Positions 6,360 through 14,467 of a stretch of DNA of 37,087 nucleotides are shown here, in pieces. The stretch covers positions 1 to 37,087 of the forward strand of contig DJXD01000060.1 of NCBI GenBank assembly GCA_002449585.1, written 5' to 3'. The stretch comes from Ruminococcus sp. UBA7013. Lineage in GTDB: Bacteria; Bacillota; Clostridia; Oscillospirales; Ruminococcaceae. The stretch's first letter is position 1. Each line of letters opens with the position of its first letter. The notes below the pieces were generated by a model. That model saw nothing but the letters and a program-made list of their open reading frames with translations. It had not been told where the DNA came from and made no database searches. Position numbers and translations under genes: made by a program.

Positions 6360-7061
6360 ATGAAGAAGAATATCATATCAATGAAAAATATTATCAAGCG
6401 ATATTATATTGGAATGCCTAATGAACTGCAAATTCTGAATGGAATCAGCTTGAATGTCAACGAAGGTGAATTTGTTTCAATTGTAGGGGCATCTGGTTCT
6501 GGTAAAAGTACACTTATGAATATTATCGGCGCACTTGACAGACCAACAGAGGGCGAATATTTGCTGAATGGTAATGACATCAGCACATTAGACGATATTG
6601 AACTGAGTGAAATCCGCAACTCACAGATTGGATTTATATTTCAGACATTCAATCTGATTTCAAGAACCAATGCTTTAAAAAATGTAGAGATGCCTATGCT
6701 CTATGCCGGAAAACCCCGAAAAGAACGCTTGGAAAGAGCAACAGCACTTCTTGAACTTGTGGGAATGGCAGACCGCAGTACCCATTTACCAAATGAACTT
6801 TCCGGCGGTCAGAAACAGCGTGTTGCAATTGCAAGAGCAATGGCGAATAATCCCTCTATTCTTTTGGCAGATGAACCAACTGGCGCACTTGATACAAAAA
6901 CTGGTCACATGGTGATGGATATATTTCATAAACTGCATGAACAAGAAGGAAAAACTATCATCCTGATTACACATAGTCCAGAATTAGCACAGGAAACAGA
7001 ACGGATTATTACAATCAGTGACGGAGCAATCATTTCAGACACGGGGGCGAATACATCATGA
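6360..7061 (+). CDS. MacB-like ABC transporter ATP-binding protein
   Basis: A 233-residue ATPase of the MacB/LolD family. Walker A GASGSGKST (about 41-49), Q-loop in IFQTFNLI, signature LSGGQKQRVAIARAMA, Walker B ILLADEPTGALD and H-loop ITHS are all present, so it should be active. It starts two bases after the adaptor stop codon and overlaps the permease gene by four bases (ATGA), which implies translational coupling of the three parts. The complex may export the mature peptides, protect the producer from them, or carry another substrate; the sequence does not decide. Confidence 0.93.
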   Translation: MKKNIISMKNIIKRYYIGMPNELQILNGISLNVNEGEFVSIVGASGSGKSTLMNIIGALDRPTEGEYLLNGNDISTLDDIELSEIRNSQIGFIFQTFNLISRTNALKNVEMPMLYAGKPRKERLERATALLELVGMADRSTHLPNELSGGQKQRVAIARAMANNPSILLADEPTGALDTKTGHMVMDIFHKLHEQEGKTIILITHSPELAQETERIITISDGAIISDTGANTS

Positions 7062-8380
7062 CACTTATCGAAAATATTCGCCTTGCCATTACTGCTCTTT
7101 GGGCAAATAAAATGCGTTCGCTTCTCACAATGCTTGGAATTATCATCGGTATCAGCGCAGTTATCACCATTACTACAATCGGAAATTCAATTCAAGAAAC
7201 GCTGTCCAGTACATTTGAGCAATTTGGTATGAATAGTTTTATTATTATGCTTACTCCTAAAATATCAGATGAGGGTGACTACCAAAATACTGAATATACA
7301 ATTAAAGATGAGGATAAAATTACCTATAAAATGTTAAATGGTTTAATCGACAGCTATCCAGACCAATTTGAACTCTCTTTATCTGAGGGTTATGCAAATG
7401 CGGAATCCATAAATTATCGGAAAGAAAACGTAAAGACACAAATAACGGGAATTACCAGTGGTGTCCTGAAACAAAGCAAAATTGATATTATACAAGGCAG
7501 AAATATCTCTCAGCAAGATAATCTGAAAAAGAAACATACTGTTGTTGTTTCAGATATTTTTGTAAATCAGTATTTCCCTGAAAACGCAAAGCCAATTGGT
7601 GAAACAGTTTCTTTTTCAATCGGAGATTCTGGAGAAACACAGACTTTCACCATAGTGGGGGTTTATGAATACTCTGAATCTAAACTTGTTCGCTTTAAGC
7701 CGGGGACAAGAGAAATTGATAAAGAAACACTGGCTTATGTTCCGCTAAATACAGTATATGAATTAAAGAACATATCTGAAATGACCTATGATTATGCTAC
7801 AATTATCTGGAACACAGACTTCGATATGAATGTGGTAGAAAATAATATCAAAGAATATTTTGAATCTGCATACCAACACAATAAAAATTGGGAAGTCTAT
7901 ATCGAAAATGAACAGGGAACAGTAGATACTATCAATACCGTCCTGAATGTCGTAACCATAGCGATTTCTGTTATAGCTGCTATTTCTTTGATTGTTGGGG
8001 GCGTTGGGGTTATGAATATTATGCTCGTGAGCATAGTAGAACGCACTAAAGAAATTGGTGTCCGTAAAGCAATAGGAGCAAAAAATTCTTCAATCAGGCA
8101 GCAATTTGTAGTAGAAGCAGTCATTATATGCTTAATAGGTGGAATCATCGGAATTATGATTGGTGTCCTGAACGGAATACTGATAGGAAAAATAGCTTTA
8201 TTTGCAATTTCAAACTTCTATCCGGAATATAAAGAAATTATTTCTGTTTCTATACAACCTTCTGTTACTGCGATACTTGTATCTGTTATTTTCTCAATGC
8301 TTACGGGAATATTTTTTGGATATTATCCTGCAAACAAGGCAGCCAATATGAATCCTATTGATGCTCTGCGTTATGATTAA
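7058..8380 (+). CDS. MacB/FtsX-like ABC transporter permease
   Basis: A 440-residue permease with the MacB layout: one membrane helix near the N-terminus (LLTMLGIIIGISAVITITTI), a large extracellular domain (about 45-285), and three helices at the C-terminus. The cytoplasmic loop ERTKEIGVRKAIGAK is the family signature for coupling to the ATPase. It overlaps the ATPase gene by four bases. It is the last gene before a strong terminator, so it closes the peptide-export operon. Families with this build include macrolide and antimicrobial peptide exporters and immunity transporters. Confidence 0.92.
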   Translation: MTLIENIRLAITALWANKMRSLLTMLGIIIGISAVITITTIGNSIQETLSSTFEQFGMNSFIIMLTPKISDEGDYQNTEYTIKDEDKITYKMLNGLIDSYPDQFELSLSEGYANAESINYRKENVKTQITGITSGVLKQSKIDIIQGRNISQQDNLKKKHTVVVSDIFVNQYFPENAKPIGETVSFSIGDSGETQTFTIVGVYEYSESKLVRFKPGTREIDKETLAYVPLNTVYELKNISEMTYDYATIIWNTDFDMNVVENNIKEYFESAYQHNKNWEVYIENEQGTVDTINTVLNVVTIAISVIAAISLIVGGVGVMNIMLVSIVERTKEIGVRKAIGAKNSSIRQQFVVEAVIICLIGGIIGIMIGVLNGILIGKIALFAISNFYPEYKEIISVSIQPSVTAILVSVIFSMLTGIFFGYYPANKAANMNPIDALRYD

Positions 8381-8422
8381 GCATAAAATTACAGCAACTT
8401 CTGCCCCAGTGGGGCATAAGTG

Positions 8423-8455
8423 AATCCCTGTACTTCAAGAGTGCAGGGATTTTTG
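8423..8455 (+). terminator. Rho-independent terminator of export operon
   Basis: AATCCCTGTACT (8423-8434) pairs with AGTGCAGGGATT (8440-8451) around loop TCAAG, 12 pairs with one G-U, followed by TTTTT. A second GC-rich hairpin (TGCCCC-AGT-GGGGCA, 8402-8416) stands just before it. Together they end the + strand operon. Confidence 0.88.
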
Positions 8456-8458
8456 ATA

Positions 8459-9448
8459 TTATTTCGTGAGTTTCTGATAAAGTTTCATAAGTTCGGCAAC
8501 ACATTCGCTCTCGGTCATGGTCTTGTAATCGAACCCATAAGCAATCATGACGGCTTTATCGTTAGCTTGGTGAGCCTTGCGGAGTTCTGGGGGCATAGTC
8601 GTTTCGTCGTACAAATCAGCAAGCGAACAGTCCGGATATTTCGCCCTTGCTTCCAGAATCATCTGAGCAGTCTGTTCAATCTGCTGTTTCTGTTTATCAG
8701 TGGGACTACACCACGGAAAATTATTGTATACTGCTGGAGAATAGCTATAATCGCTTTTCAATCTTCCAAAAACTACTCTTACCCATGACATATGAACATT
8801 TGATATTAACACACCAAACATATAAAGTGATGCTTCTGGAACAAGATACAGTTTATTGCTTGCAATAACATCTTTGTTAAGATAGCCAATAGGGATATAT
8901 CTTCTTCTTTGAGATGATACTTCGGGAACAGCTAAATAGTTCGATTCCGGCTGTCTAATCTGCGTAAAAAGCATTGGAATTTCAGCATCTTTTTGAACTG
9001 ATTTTGTAGGACTTTTTCTGCGTACCTCTGCAACTTTGGCTATTCTTTCAGTGATGGGAGAAATTTTTCTGTATTGTGCGGGAGATACATCTTTTAGCCA
9101 AAGACAGTATCTATATTTATTATTTATAAAATCATCAGAACCTATAAATCTTCTGATAAAACTTTCAGCTTCAGGATATTTTGTAACCAGTTCCAGTTTT
9201 TCGATTTCTGATAAAATCAAATTTCCTCCATCAGTAGGCTGACTGCCTTTACTAATTTTAGGCATATCAGGATTTAATGGTGTCCCTCTGGACTGGATAA
9301 ATACATTTTCTGCTCCGATAAGATAACCATTGGACTGCGGTTTATATCCTATACAAGAATTAGCTACAGAATCTTTTTTATATTTATCCAGTATACACAT
9401 ATTTATGAATTTGACTCTCTTGATGATGCTATTTTTGTTGCTTTTCAA
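8459..9448 (-). pseudogene. 3' remnant of MmeI-type restriction-modification gene
   Basis: About 329 codons that match the C-terminal third of MmeI-family type IIL enzymes, single proteins of roughly 900-1100 residues that combine nuclease, methyltransferase and target recognition. Recognisable pieces are the target recognition part (DGGNLILSEIEK, VPEVSSQRRRYIPIGYL, NVHMSWVRVVFGRLKSDY, VYNNFPWC) and the C-terminal helical part (LADLYDETTMPPELRKAHQA). The nuclease and the methyltransferase motifs are absent, and the frame is closed by a stop at 9464-9466 just upstream. The first codon here is TTG without a ribosome site; the first ATG is at 9400. It is almost surely a deletion relic. It marks this spot as an accessory region. 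A free-standing recognition subunit is possible but unlikely. Confidence 0.82.
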
Positions 9449-9519
9449 ATCTTTTAGATTGAACTATGTTTTTCCATTTTTTAATCAGGATTACTATTCT
9501 TTTTTCTTTTTCTCTCGCA

Positions 9520-10194
9520 TCATCGATAGCCATAAATGATAATCTCCTGCTGGTCTCTTTCATAGGGAATATGTGCTTGATCAAGCTCATGCAGGAGTTC
9601 TTTTGTTTCATCAAAAATTTCAAGTTTTTCGATCAGAAGGCCACCATGATTAATGGCATATTTAGGCAGGATTCTGATATATTCGATCTCATAGAATCTA
9701 TAGTAATTGAAGCATTCACCACACCAGCATTGTGGACTTTGAGGAAGATTTTCAAAAGGCTGAATATCTTCTCTGTCAGGCGCATCAGAGAGTAATTTAT
9801 AGACATAAGGCGGTCGAAACGGAAGTTTTTCATTGATAATTTTTAGAAGTTTATACCATTTTGTATTATTCATATAACTGGTAAGATTTCGTTTCTGTAT
9901 TATGTGAAATGCCTGTTCTTTCAATGATTTTTTATTTTGATATTTTCCAGCATTGATATCCCGGATGATATTTCTCACATAAGAGAGAAATTCTTCTTTC
10001 TGACTGCTTCGCAGAGAATATAAAAGTGTATCCTCTTTGAAAATATTCAGATGCTGATAATAAGGTTGACTGATAACTTTCAGCCGGATTCCAGAACCCC
10101 AGACCACATATAAAATATAGCCTTTATGATATTTAATTTCACCCTCTCCGAAGTCTATGCCGGAAAAATCATGAAATGCAAGTGATTGCTTCAT
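9520..10194 (-). CDS. DUF6678-like protein with unknown N-terminal region
   Basis: A 224-residue soluble protein. Residues about 97-224 resemble the DUF6678 family: LTSYMNNTKWYKLLKII, LPFRPPYVYKLL, an acidic EYIRILPKY section, and the end IPYERDQQEIIIYGY. Residues 1-95 (SGIDFGEGEIKYHKGYILYVVWG) are a beta-rich stretch I do not recognise. The ribosome site GGAGGTTGATTT supports the ATG at 10194. It starts three bases after the membrane protein gene, in an operon led by mtnN. Function unknown. Confidence 0.7.
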   Translation of the reverse strand: MKQSLAFHDFSGIDFGEGEIKYHKGYILYVVWGSGIRLKVISQPYYQHLNIFKEDTLLYSLRSSQKEEFLSYVRNIIRDINAGKYQNKKSLKEQAFHIIQKRNLTSYMNNTKWYKLLKIINEKLPFRPPYVYKLLSDAPDREDIQPFENLPQSPQCWCGECFNYYRFYEIEYIRILPKYAINHGGLLIEKLEIFDETKELLHELDQAHIPYERDQQEIIIYGYR

Positions 10195-10197
10195 AAA

Positions 10198-10629
10198 TCA
10201 ACCTCCGGTTCGTTCAGAAAGATATTTCCACATGACAAGCCAGCAGATAAAAGCATAATTTTGAGGATTGATCAGCATCAGTAAAAATTTATCGACAGGA
10301 TTCTTGATTGTGATCAGCCAGTATGCGGATGTGATGACGGCCGGAAGGAACATTGTCGCATGAAGAGGAAAAGTACCAATCCGAACTATCACAGTCAGCC
10401 AAAGAATAAATCCCAAAACAGAAAGTATGATTTTCGGAAAATAGGGAGTCAGATCGGCTTTGTATTTTAAAATCAAGATCTGAGTCATGATTCCTATGAG
10501 AATGCCTGCAATCCCCTCGATCAGGAACAGGGGATAACGTCCCATCCACCATATTAAAAACAGATGGGGGAAAATTACCAATATGAATGGGTAAAAAAGA
10601 TTTCTGTTTTTTATGATGCCTACATTCAT
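10198..10629 (-). CDS. Small integral membrane protein, unknown function
   Basis: A 143-residue protein with four to five likely membrane helices (FILVIFPHLFLIWWM, FLIEGIAGILIGIMTQILIL, IILSVLGFILWLTVIV, LPAVITSAYWLITI, YAFICWLVMWKYL). No family is recognised. AGGAATAATATC lies before the ATG at 10629. It lies four bases after mtnN and three before the DUF6678-like gene, so the three are likely co-transcribed. Confidence 0.75.
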   Translation of the reverse strand: MNVGIIKNRNLFYPFILVIFPHLFLIWWMGRYPLFLIEGIAGILIGIMTQILILKYKADLTPYFPKIILSVLGFILWLTVIVRIGTFPLHATMFLPAVITSAYWLITIKNPVDKFLLMLINPQNYAFICWLVMWKYLSERTGG

Positions 10630-10633
10630 GATA

Positions 10634-11311
10634 TTATTCCTGTTCGCACATACTCATAACAATATCCGCCACACACTTTGCGGCGAGAATTTCGAATTCA
10701 TCAAAAGACATAGCTCCGTCATCATCAGCAAGATCAGAAATGCATCTCACACTGATAAAAGGAATCTGATTTCTCCATGCGGTCTGACCAACTGCGGCGG
10801 TTTCCATATCGACAGCATAGGGATCATATTTTGCAATCAGATTTTTCTTGACTTCACTATCTGTGATAAATGCATCCCCGGAAATTATCTTTCCGGCATG
10901 AAAAACAATCTGCATTGTATGGCATACGGATTCTGCCAGTTTTTGCAAATCTGGATCTGCTTCAAATTCTGCATGATATGGCGGATAATCTGCTAAAAAG
11001 TGTGCATCTAGATCATGCGGCAGAACACTGGTTGAAATCACGATTTCCAGCACTTTGATTCCGGCCTTCATTCCTCCGGCAATACCAGTATTAATAATCT
11101 GCTCTACATGAAACACATCAATCAAGATCTGTGTGCAGACAGCCGCATTGACTTTCCCGATTCCACAGCAAACTGTGATAATTTTATTTGCACCATGAAT
11201 GCTTTCATGAAATGCATATCCAGCAATCTTCTTGATTTCAGGATTTTCTTGAATGCTTTGAATATCTTTCAATTCTGATGGCATTGCGCCAATAATTCCA
11301 ATGATTTTCAT
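10634..11311 (-). CDS. mtnN: 5'-methylthioadenosine/S-adenosylhomocysteine nucleosidase
   Basis: Cleaves the glycosidic bond of methylthioadenosine and S-adenosylhomocysteine, freeing adenine, in methionine salvage and in the path to autoinducer-2. The 225-residue length is usual for the family. Visible motifs are IIGAMPSEL at the N-terminus, GIGKVNAA, NTGIAGGM, SGDAFI, VDMETAAVGQ with the substrate-binding Met-Glu, and SDLADDDG with the catalytic Asp region. A promoter stands 37-65 bases upstream and the gene leads a three-gene leftward unit with two unknown genes. It is divergent from the permease at 11492. Confidence 0.93.
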   Translation of the reverse strand: MKIIGIIGAMPSELKDIQSIQENPEIKKIAGYAFHESIHGANKIITVCCGIGKVNAAVCTQILIDVFHVEQIINTGIAGGMKAGIKVLEIVISTSVLPHDLDAHFLADYPPYHAEFEADPDLQKLAESVCHTMQIVFHAGKIISGDAFITDSEVKKNLIAKYDPYAVDMETAAVGQTAWRNQIPFISVRCISDLADDDGAMSFDEFEILAAKCVADIVMSMCEQE

Positions 11312-11347
11312 ATTTATATCTCCAATCCATTTGTTAAAATTTATTTC

Positions 11348-11376
11348 AGTATATCATATTTTTTTGGATTTGTCAA
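11348..11376 (-). promoter_or_regulatory. Promoter of mtnN operon
   Basis: On the minus strand TTGACA (11376-11371), a 17-base spacer and TATACT (11353-11348) precede the ATG at 11311. It is back-to-back with the promoter at 11399. Confidence 0.8.
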
Positions 11377-11398
11377 GAGAACTCCGGGCATAAAAGTA

Positions 11399-11427
11399 TT
11401 GACAAAAGCGAACAAATATGTTATCAT
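11399..11427 (+). promoter_or_regulatory. Promoter of anion permease gene
   Basis: TTGACA (11399-11404), a 17-base spacer, TATCAT (11422-11427). The expected start of transcription is near 11434, which leaves a leader of about 58 bases before the ATG at 11492. In that leader TTTGTTGTCAT and ATAACAACATA can form a weak hairpin. Confidence 0.8.
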
Positions 11428-11491
11428 ATATTTGTTGTCATGCGAAAACCGAACGGATAACAACATATTACCAGCAGGGGGCAATTCAGAT

Positions 11492-12610
11492 ATGAAAGAA
11501 ACTATTATCAAATTCTGCAAAGCACAGCCTGTATTGCTGATTGCTTTTTTTGCGGCAATATTAACCATGTTCATGATCCCCCCTGATTCGGAATATCTTG
11601 GATATTGCAACAGAGCGGTGCTGATTCAGTTATTTTCACTGATGACTGCTGTTTCCGGATTCAGAAGTATTGGCATTTTTGAGAAAATCACGGGGCTTTT
11701 GCTCCAGAAAGCCGGAAATATTCGGCGATTGGGGCAGTTATTCATATTGATCTGTTTTTTTTCTTCCATGCTGGTGACAAATGATGTTGCATTGCTTACT
11801 TTTGTCCCCCTGACATTACTGGCATTTCAGCGCATTTCAGATGAAAAAAGCCGTATCCTGACAATTGTGCTGGAAACTGCCGCCGCCAATCTTGGCAGTA
11901 TGCTAACCCCTGTAGGAAATCCTCAAAATTTATATCTTTATGATACATATCAGCTGACGGCCGGAATATTTATGAAAACAATGCTTCCGGCCGGAATTCT
12001 GAGTTTGATTTGCCTGATCTGTCTGACGTTTCTGCTTCCGGAGACTTCTTGTCAGTCAGCAGAAACCAAAACAGAAGCAATCCCTGAAATATGTGCCATT
12101 GCATATGGCATTCTGTTTCTATTCTGTCTGCTGACAGTATTTCGAATAGTACCGGACTGGTTATGTTTGATCATGGCCATACTGACAGCTTTGATTTTTG
12201 ACAGAACATTGTTATTAAAAATAGATTATGCATTATTAGCAACATTCATATGCTTTTTTATATTTGTAGGTAATATTGCAAGAGTGGAAGCCGTTCAGCA
12301 ATTTTTTTCAGAGATCCTGAACGGAAGAGAATTATTAATTTCTGTTCTGCTTTCACAGGTGATTAGTAATGTTCCAGCAGCGGTCATGCTGTCTGGTTTC
12401 ACACAAAATGGCATTCCTCTTTTATTAGGCGTGAATCTCGGAGGGCTAGGAACTTTGATTGCATCATTAGCAAGTTTGATTTCTTATCAATTTTACCGGA
12501 AATCTGAAAATGCACAGGCTGGAAAATATCTGCTTGTATTTTCAGCCGTCAATTTCGGAATGCTGATACTATTGCTGTTATTGCATTTCAGATATTTGAT
12601 TTCTGTCTGA
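11492..12610 (+). CDS. ArsB/SLC13-type ion permease
   Basis: A 372-residue membrane protein with about ten helices, of the ArsB/NhaD (CitMHS, PF03600-like) superfamily of anion or Na+-coupled transporters. The tell-tale parts are TNDVALLTFVPLTLL in the first half, AANLGSMLTPVGNPQNLYLY, and the matching VISNVPAAVMLSGF and NLGGLGTLIASLASLIS in the second half, the inverted repeat of the fold. It is shorter than the about 420-residue norm. ATG 11492 is preferred over the frame's earlier start because the promoter -35 box lies at 11399-11404 and AGCAGGGGG precedes 11492. Substrate (arsenite, dicarboxylate or other) cannot be told; no ars genes lie nearby. Confidence 0.85.
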   Translation: MKETIIKFCKAQPVLLIAFFAAILTMFMIPPDSEYLGYCNRAVLIQLFSLMTAVSGFRSIGIFEKITGLLLQKAGNIRRLGQLFILICFFSSMLVTNDVALLTFVPLTLLAFQRISDEKSRILTIVLETAAANLGSMLTPVGNPQNLYLYDTYQLTAGIFMKTMLPAGILSLICLICLTFLLPETSCQSAETKTEAIPEICAIAYGILFLFCLLTVFRIVPDWLCLIMAILTALIFDRTLLLKIDYALLATFICFFIFVGNIARVEAVQQFFSEILNGRELLISVLLSQVISNVPAAVMLSGFTQNGIPLLLGVNLGGLGTLIASLASLISYQFYRKSENAQAGKYLLVFSAVNFGMLILLLLLHFRYLISV

Positions 12611-12616
12611 AAAAAT

Positions 12617-12646
12617 TTGCCAAATCATCAGCAATCATGTTATAAT
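12617..12646 (+). promoter_or_regulatory. Promoter of barnase-like gene
   Basis: TTGCCA (12617-12622), an 18-base spacer, TATAAT (12641-12646), followed by GAAAGGAATTAGAG before the ATG at 12681. Confidence 0.7.
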
Positions 12647-12680
12647 ATAAAAGAGAATCTGATAGAAAGGAATTAGAGCT

Positions 12681-13274
12681 ATGATCAAAAAATTAGCTGT
12701 CTGGATTCTTCTGATCTGTACAGGAATCTTTCTTACAGGATGCGCTTATGATGCACCTGAATCAGATTTTGACTCTGGTAGCTTAGTGATTTTCACAGAT
12801 GCCCCCACTGAAATTGATAAATCTATCACAGAATCTGTCACAGAAGAACAGCCAGATGAAACAGAAATACAGACAGAAGAAATCCCAGAATCCACAGCAC
12901 AGGAATTTGAACCGCCTGAAGATGAGCCTCTTCCGGCATCTGTCGAAAAAGATGGATCTTATACCAGCCCCGAAGATGTTGCTGCATATATTCATACATT
13001 CAGCACTTTGCCATCTAATTTTATTACTAAAAAACAGGCGCAGGCTCTCGGATGGGATAATAAACAAGGTAATCTTGCTGATGTTGCTCCCGGTAAAAGC
13101 ATCGGAGGTGATACTTTTGGTAATCGGGAAGGCCTTCTCCCAGATGGAAAATATCATGAATGTGATGTGAATTATACTGGCGGCTTCCGTGGCTCAGAAC
13201 GAATTATTTACAGCGATGATGGCAAAATTTATTATACTAATGATCATTATCAGACTTTTGAACAGTTATATTAA
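12681..13274 (+). CDS. Lipoprotein with C-terminal barnase-type ribonuclease domain
   Basis: A 197-residue exported ribonuclease. N-terminal signal with lipobox LTGC, acylated Cys at 21, then a flexible Glu/Thr/Pro-rich spacer (about 22-88), then a barnase fold (about 90-197). The three catalytic residues of barnase are kept: Glu160 (HECDVNY), Arg174 (SERIIYS) and His189 (NDHYQTF). Their spacing of 14 and 15 residues equals that of barnase Glu73, Arg87, His102. It should cleave RNA, presumably at the cell surface. The next gene encodes barstar, which would protect the cytoplasm before export. Surface anchoring by lipid is unlike the freely secreted Bacillus enzyme; it might serve nutrient salvage, defence or contact killing. 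Confidence 0.92.
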   Translation: MIKKLAVWILLICTGIFLTGCAYDAPESDFDSGSLVIFTDAPTEIDKSITESVTEEQPDETEIQTEEIPESTAQEFEPPEDEPLPASVEKDGSYTSPEDVAAYIHTFSTLPSNFITKKQAQALGWDNKQGNLADVAPGKSIGGDTFGNREGLLPDGKYHECDVNYTGGFRGSERIIYSDDGKIYYTNDHYQTFEQLY

Positions 13275-13287
13275 TTGAGGTGATTTG

Positions 13288-13539
13288 ATGACGCATGTTT
13301 ATGAACTGGATGGAGAACAAATGCAGAATTTGCGTCAGGCACATTGTTATTTGCAGCAAATGCTGGAACTTCCAGATTATTATGGCAAAAATGCAGATGC
13401 TTTATTTGACTGCCTGACAGAAATCAGTCAGGAAACATTGCTCTGGCTAAATGCTTCTGACAGAATACATCCTAATTTATTACATGTCTTTGAAGAAGCA
13501 GCAGAAGAAAATCATTTTCTGACTTTGATTGAAGAATAA
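13288..13539 (+). CDS. Barstar-family ribonuclease inhibitor
   Basis: An 83-residue protein that binds and blocks barnase in the cytoplasm. It shows the barstar pattern: a short strand, a helix with LRQAHCYLQQMLELPDYYGKN, where Asp and Tyr match the barnase-blocking loop, and then DALFDCLTEI. GAGGTGATTT precedes ATG 13288, 13 bases after the RNase stop, so both are made from one message. The length is close to that of barstar (about 90). Pairing with the RNase before it is inferred from family and position. Confidence 0.9.
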   Translation: MTHVYELDGEQMQNLRQAHCYLQQMLELPDYYGKNADALFDCLTEISQETLLWLNASDRIHPNLLHVFEEAAEENHFLTLIEE

Positions 13540-13560
13540 ATAAATTCCAAAGCAATCTAC

Positions 13561-13589
13561 TTGACAATATTAAAAAAATATGCTATGAT
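13561..13589 (+). promoter_or_regulatory. Promoter of panBCD
   Basis: TTGACA (13561-13566), a 17-base spacer and TATGAT (13584-13589), close to consensus, followed by AAAGGAG (13614-13620) and the panB ATG. It lies after the barstar stop codon, so panBCD has its own start of transcription. Confidence 0.85.
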
Positions 13590-13626
13590 GATAGCAAATC
13601 AATATTTTGAAACAAAGGAGAAAATC

Positions 13627-14466
13627 ATGAAAAATACAGTTTCAACTTTGCTAAAACAAAAGCAATCAGGTGATAAAATCACTATGCTTACTGCATATGA
13701 TTATACAACAGCCAAAATTATGGATGAATGTGGGATCAATTCTATTCTGATCGGCGATTCCTTGGGAATGGTGATGCTTGGCTATGAAAATACGCTCCCT
13801 GTTACCATGGCTGATATGATTCATCATACTGCTGCCGTTTCCAGAGGTGCAAAAAATGCTTTTATCGTCGCAGATATGCCATTTATGTCTTATCAGGTAA
13901 GTGTTGAGGAAGCTGTGAGCAATGCCGGCAGATTGATCAAAGAAGGCGGCGCACATGCAGTGAAACTCGAAGGCGGTGCAGAAGTCTGTGAACAGATCAG
14001 AGCAATTGTCAATGCTTCTATTCCAGTTGTGGCACATCTGGGATTAACACCTCAGTCCGTTAATGCATTCGGCGGATTCAAAGTACAGGGCAAAACACTC
14101 GAAAATGCCAGAAAATTAATTGCAGATGCTGTAAAAATTCAGGAAGCCGGAGCATGTGCTGTTGTTCTGGAAGGCATCCCCGCAAAACTTGCTGAAATCA
14201 TTACTGAAAAACTTGTCATTCCAACCATCGGAATTGGCGCAGGCAATGGCTGTGATGGACAAGTGCTCGTTTATCAGGACATGCTTGGGCTGACAACAGG
14301 TCATACCCCTAAATTTGTAAAACGCTTCGCAGAAGCTGGCATATTGATGCGCCAGGGAATTTCTGATTATATTCAGCATACTAAATCAGGCGAGTTCCCT
14401 GCACCTGAACATACTTATGCCATTGATGATGAAGTGATCCGCCAGCTGATCGGAAAGGAAGAATGA
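13627..14466 (+). CDS. panB: 3-methyl-2-oxobutanoate hydroxymethyltransferase
   Basis: First committed step of pantothenate synthesis: transfers a hydroxymethyl group from methylene-tetrahydrofolate to ketoisovalerate to give ketopantoate. The 279-residue TIM barrel shows TMLTAYDYTTAKIMDE, the metal-binding IGDSLGMVMLGY, VADMPFMSY, AVKLEGG, VAHLGLTPQS with the catalytic region, VLEGIP, and IPTIGIGAGNGCDGQVLV. The ATG at 13627 follows AAAGGAG and is downstream of the promoter; the frame is open further upstream but that part overlaps the promoter. First gene of panBCD. Confidence 0.96.
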   Translation: MKNTVSTLLKQKQSGDKITMLTAYDYTTAKIMDECGINSILIGDSLGMVMLGYENTLPVTMADMIHHTAAVSRGAKNAFIVADMPFMSYQVSVEEAVSNAGRLIKEGGAHAVKLEGGAEVCEQIRAIVNASIPVVAHLGLTPQSVNAFGGFKVQGKTLENARKLIADAVKIQEAGACAVVLEGIPAKLAEIITEKLVIPTIGIGAGNGCDGQVLVYQDMLGLTTGHTPKFVKRFAEAGILMRQGISDYIQHTKSGEFPAPEHTYAIDDEVIRQLIGKEE

Positions 14467-14467
14467 T

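Noticed and set aside
8459..11311. Active defence island around the MmeI-like gene
   Set aside because: The methyltransferase and nuclease parts are missing and no other recognised defence gene lies nearby.
11434..11491. Riboswitch in the leader of the permease gene
   Set aside because: Only a weak hairpin is seen and no known riboswitch pattern is recognised in under 60 bases.
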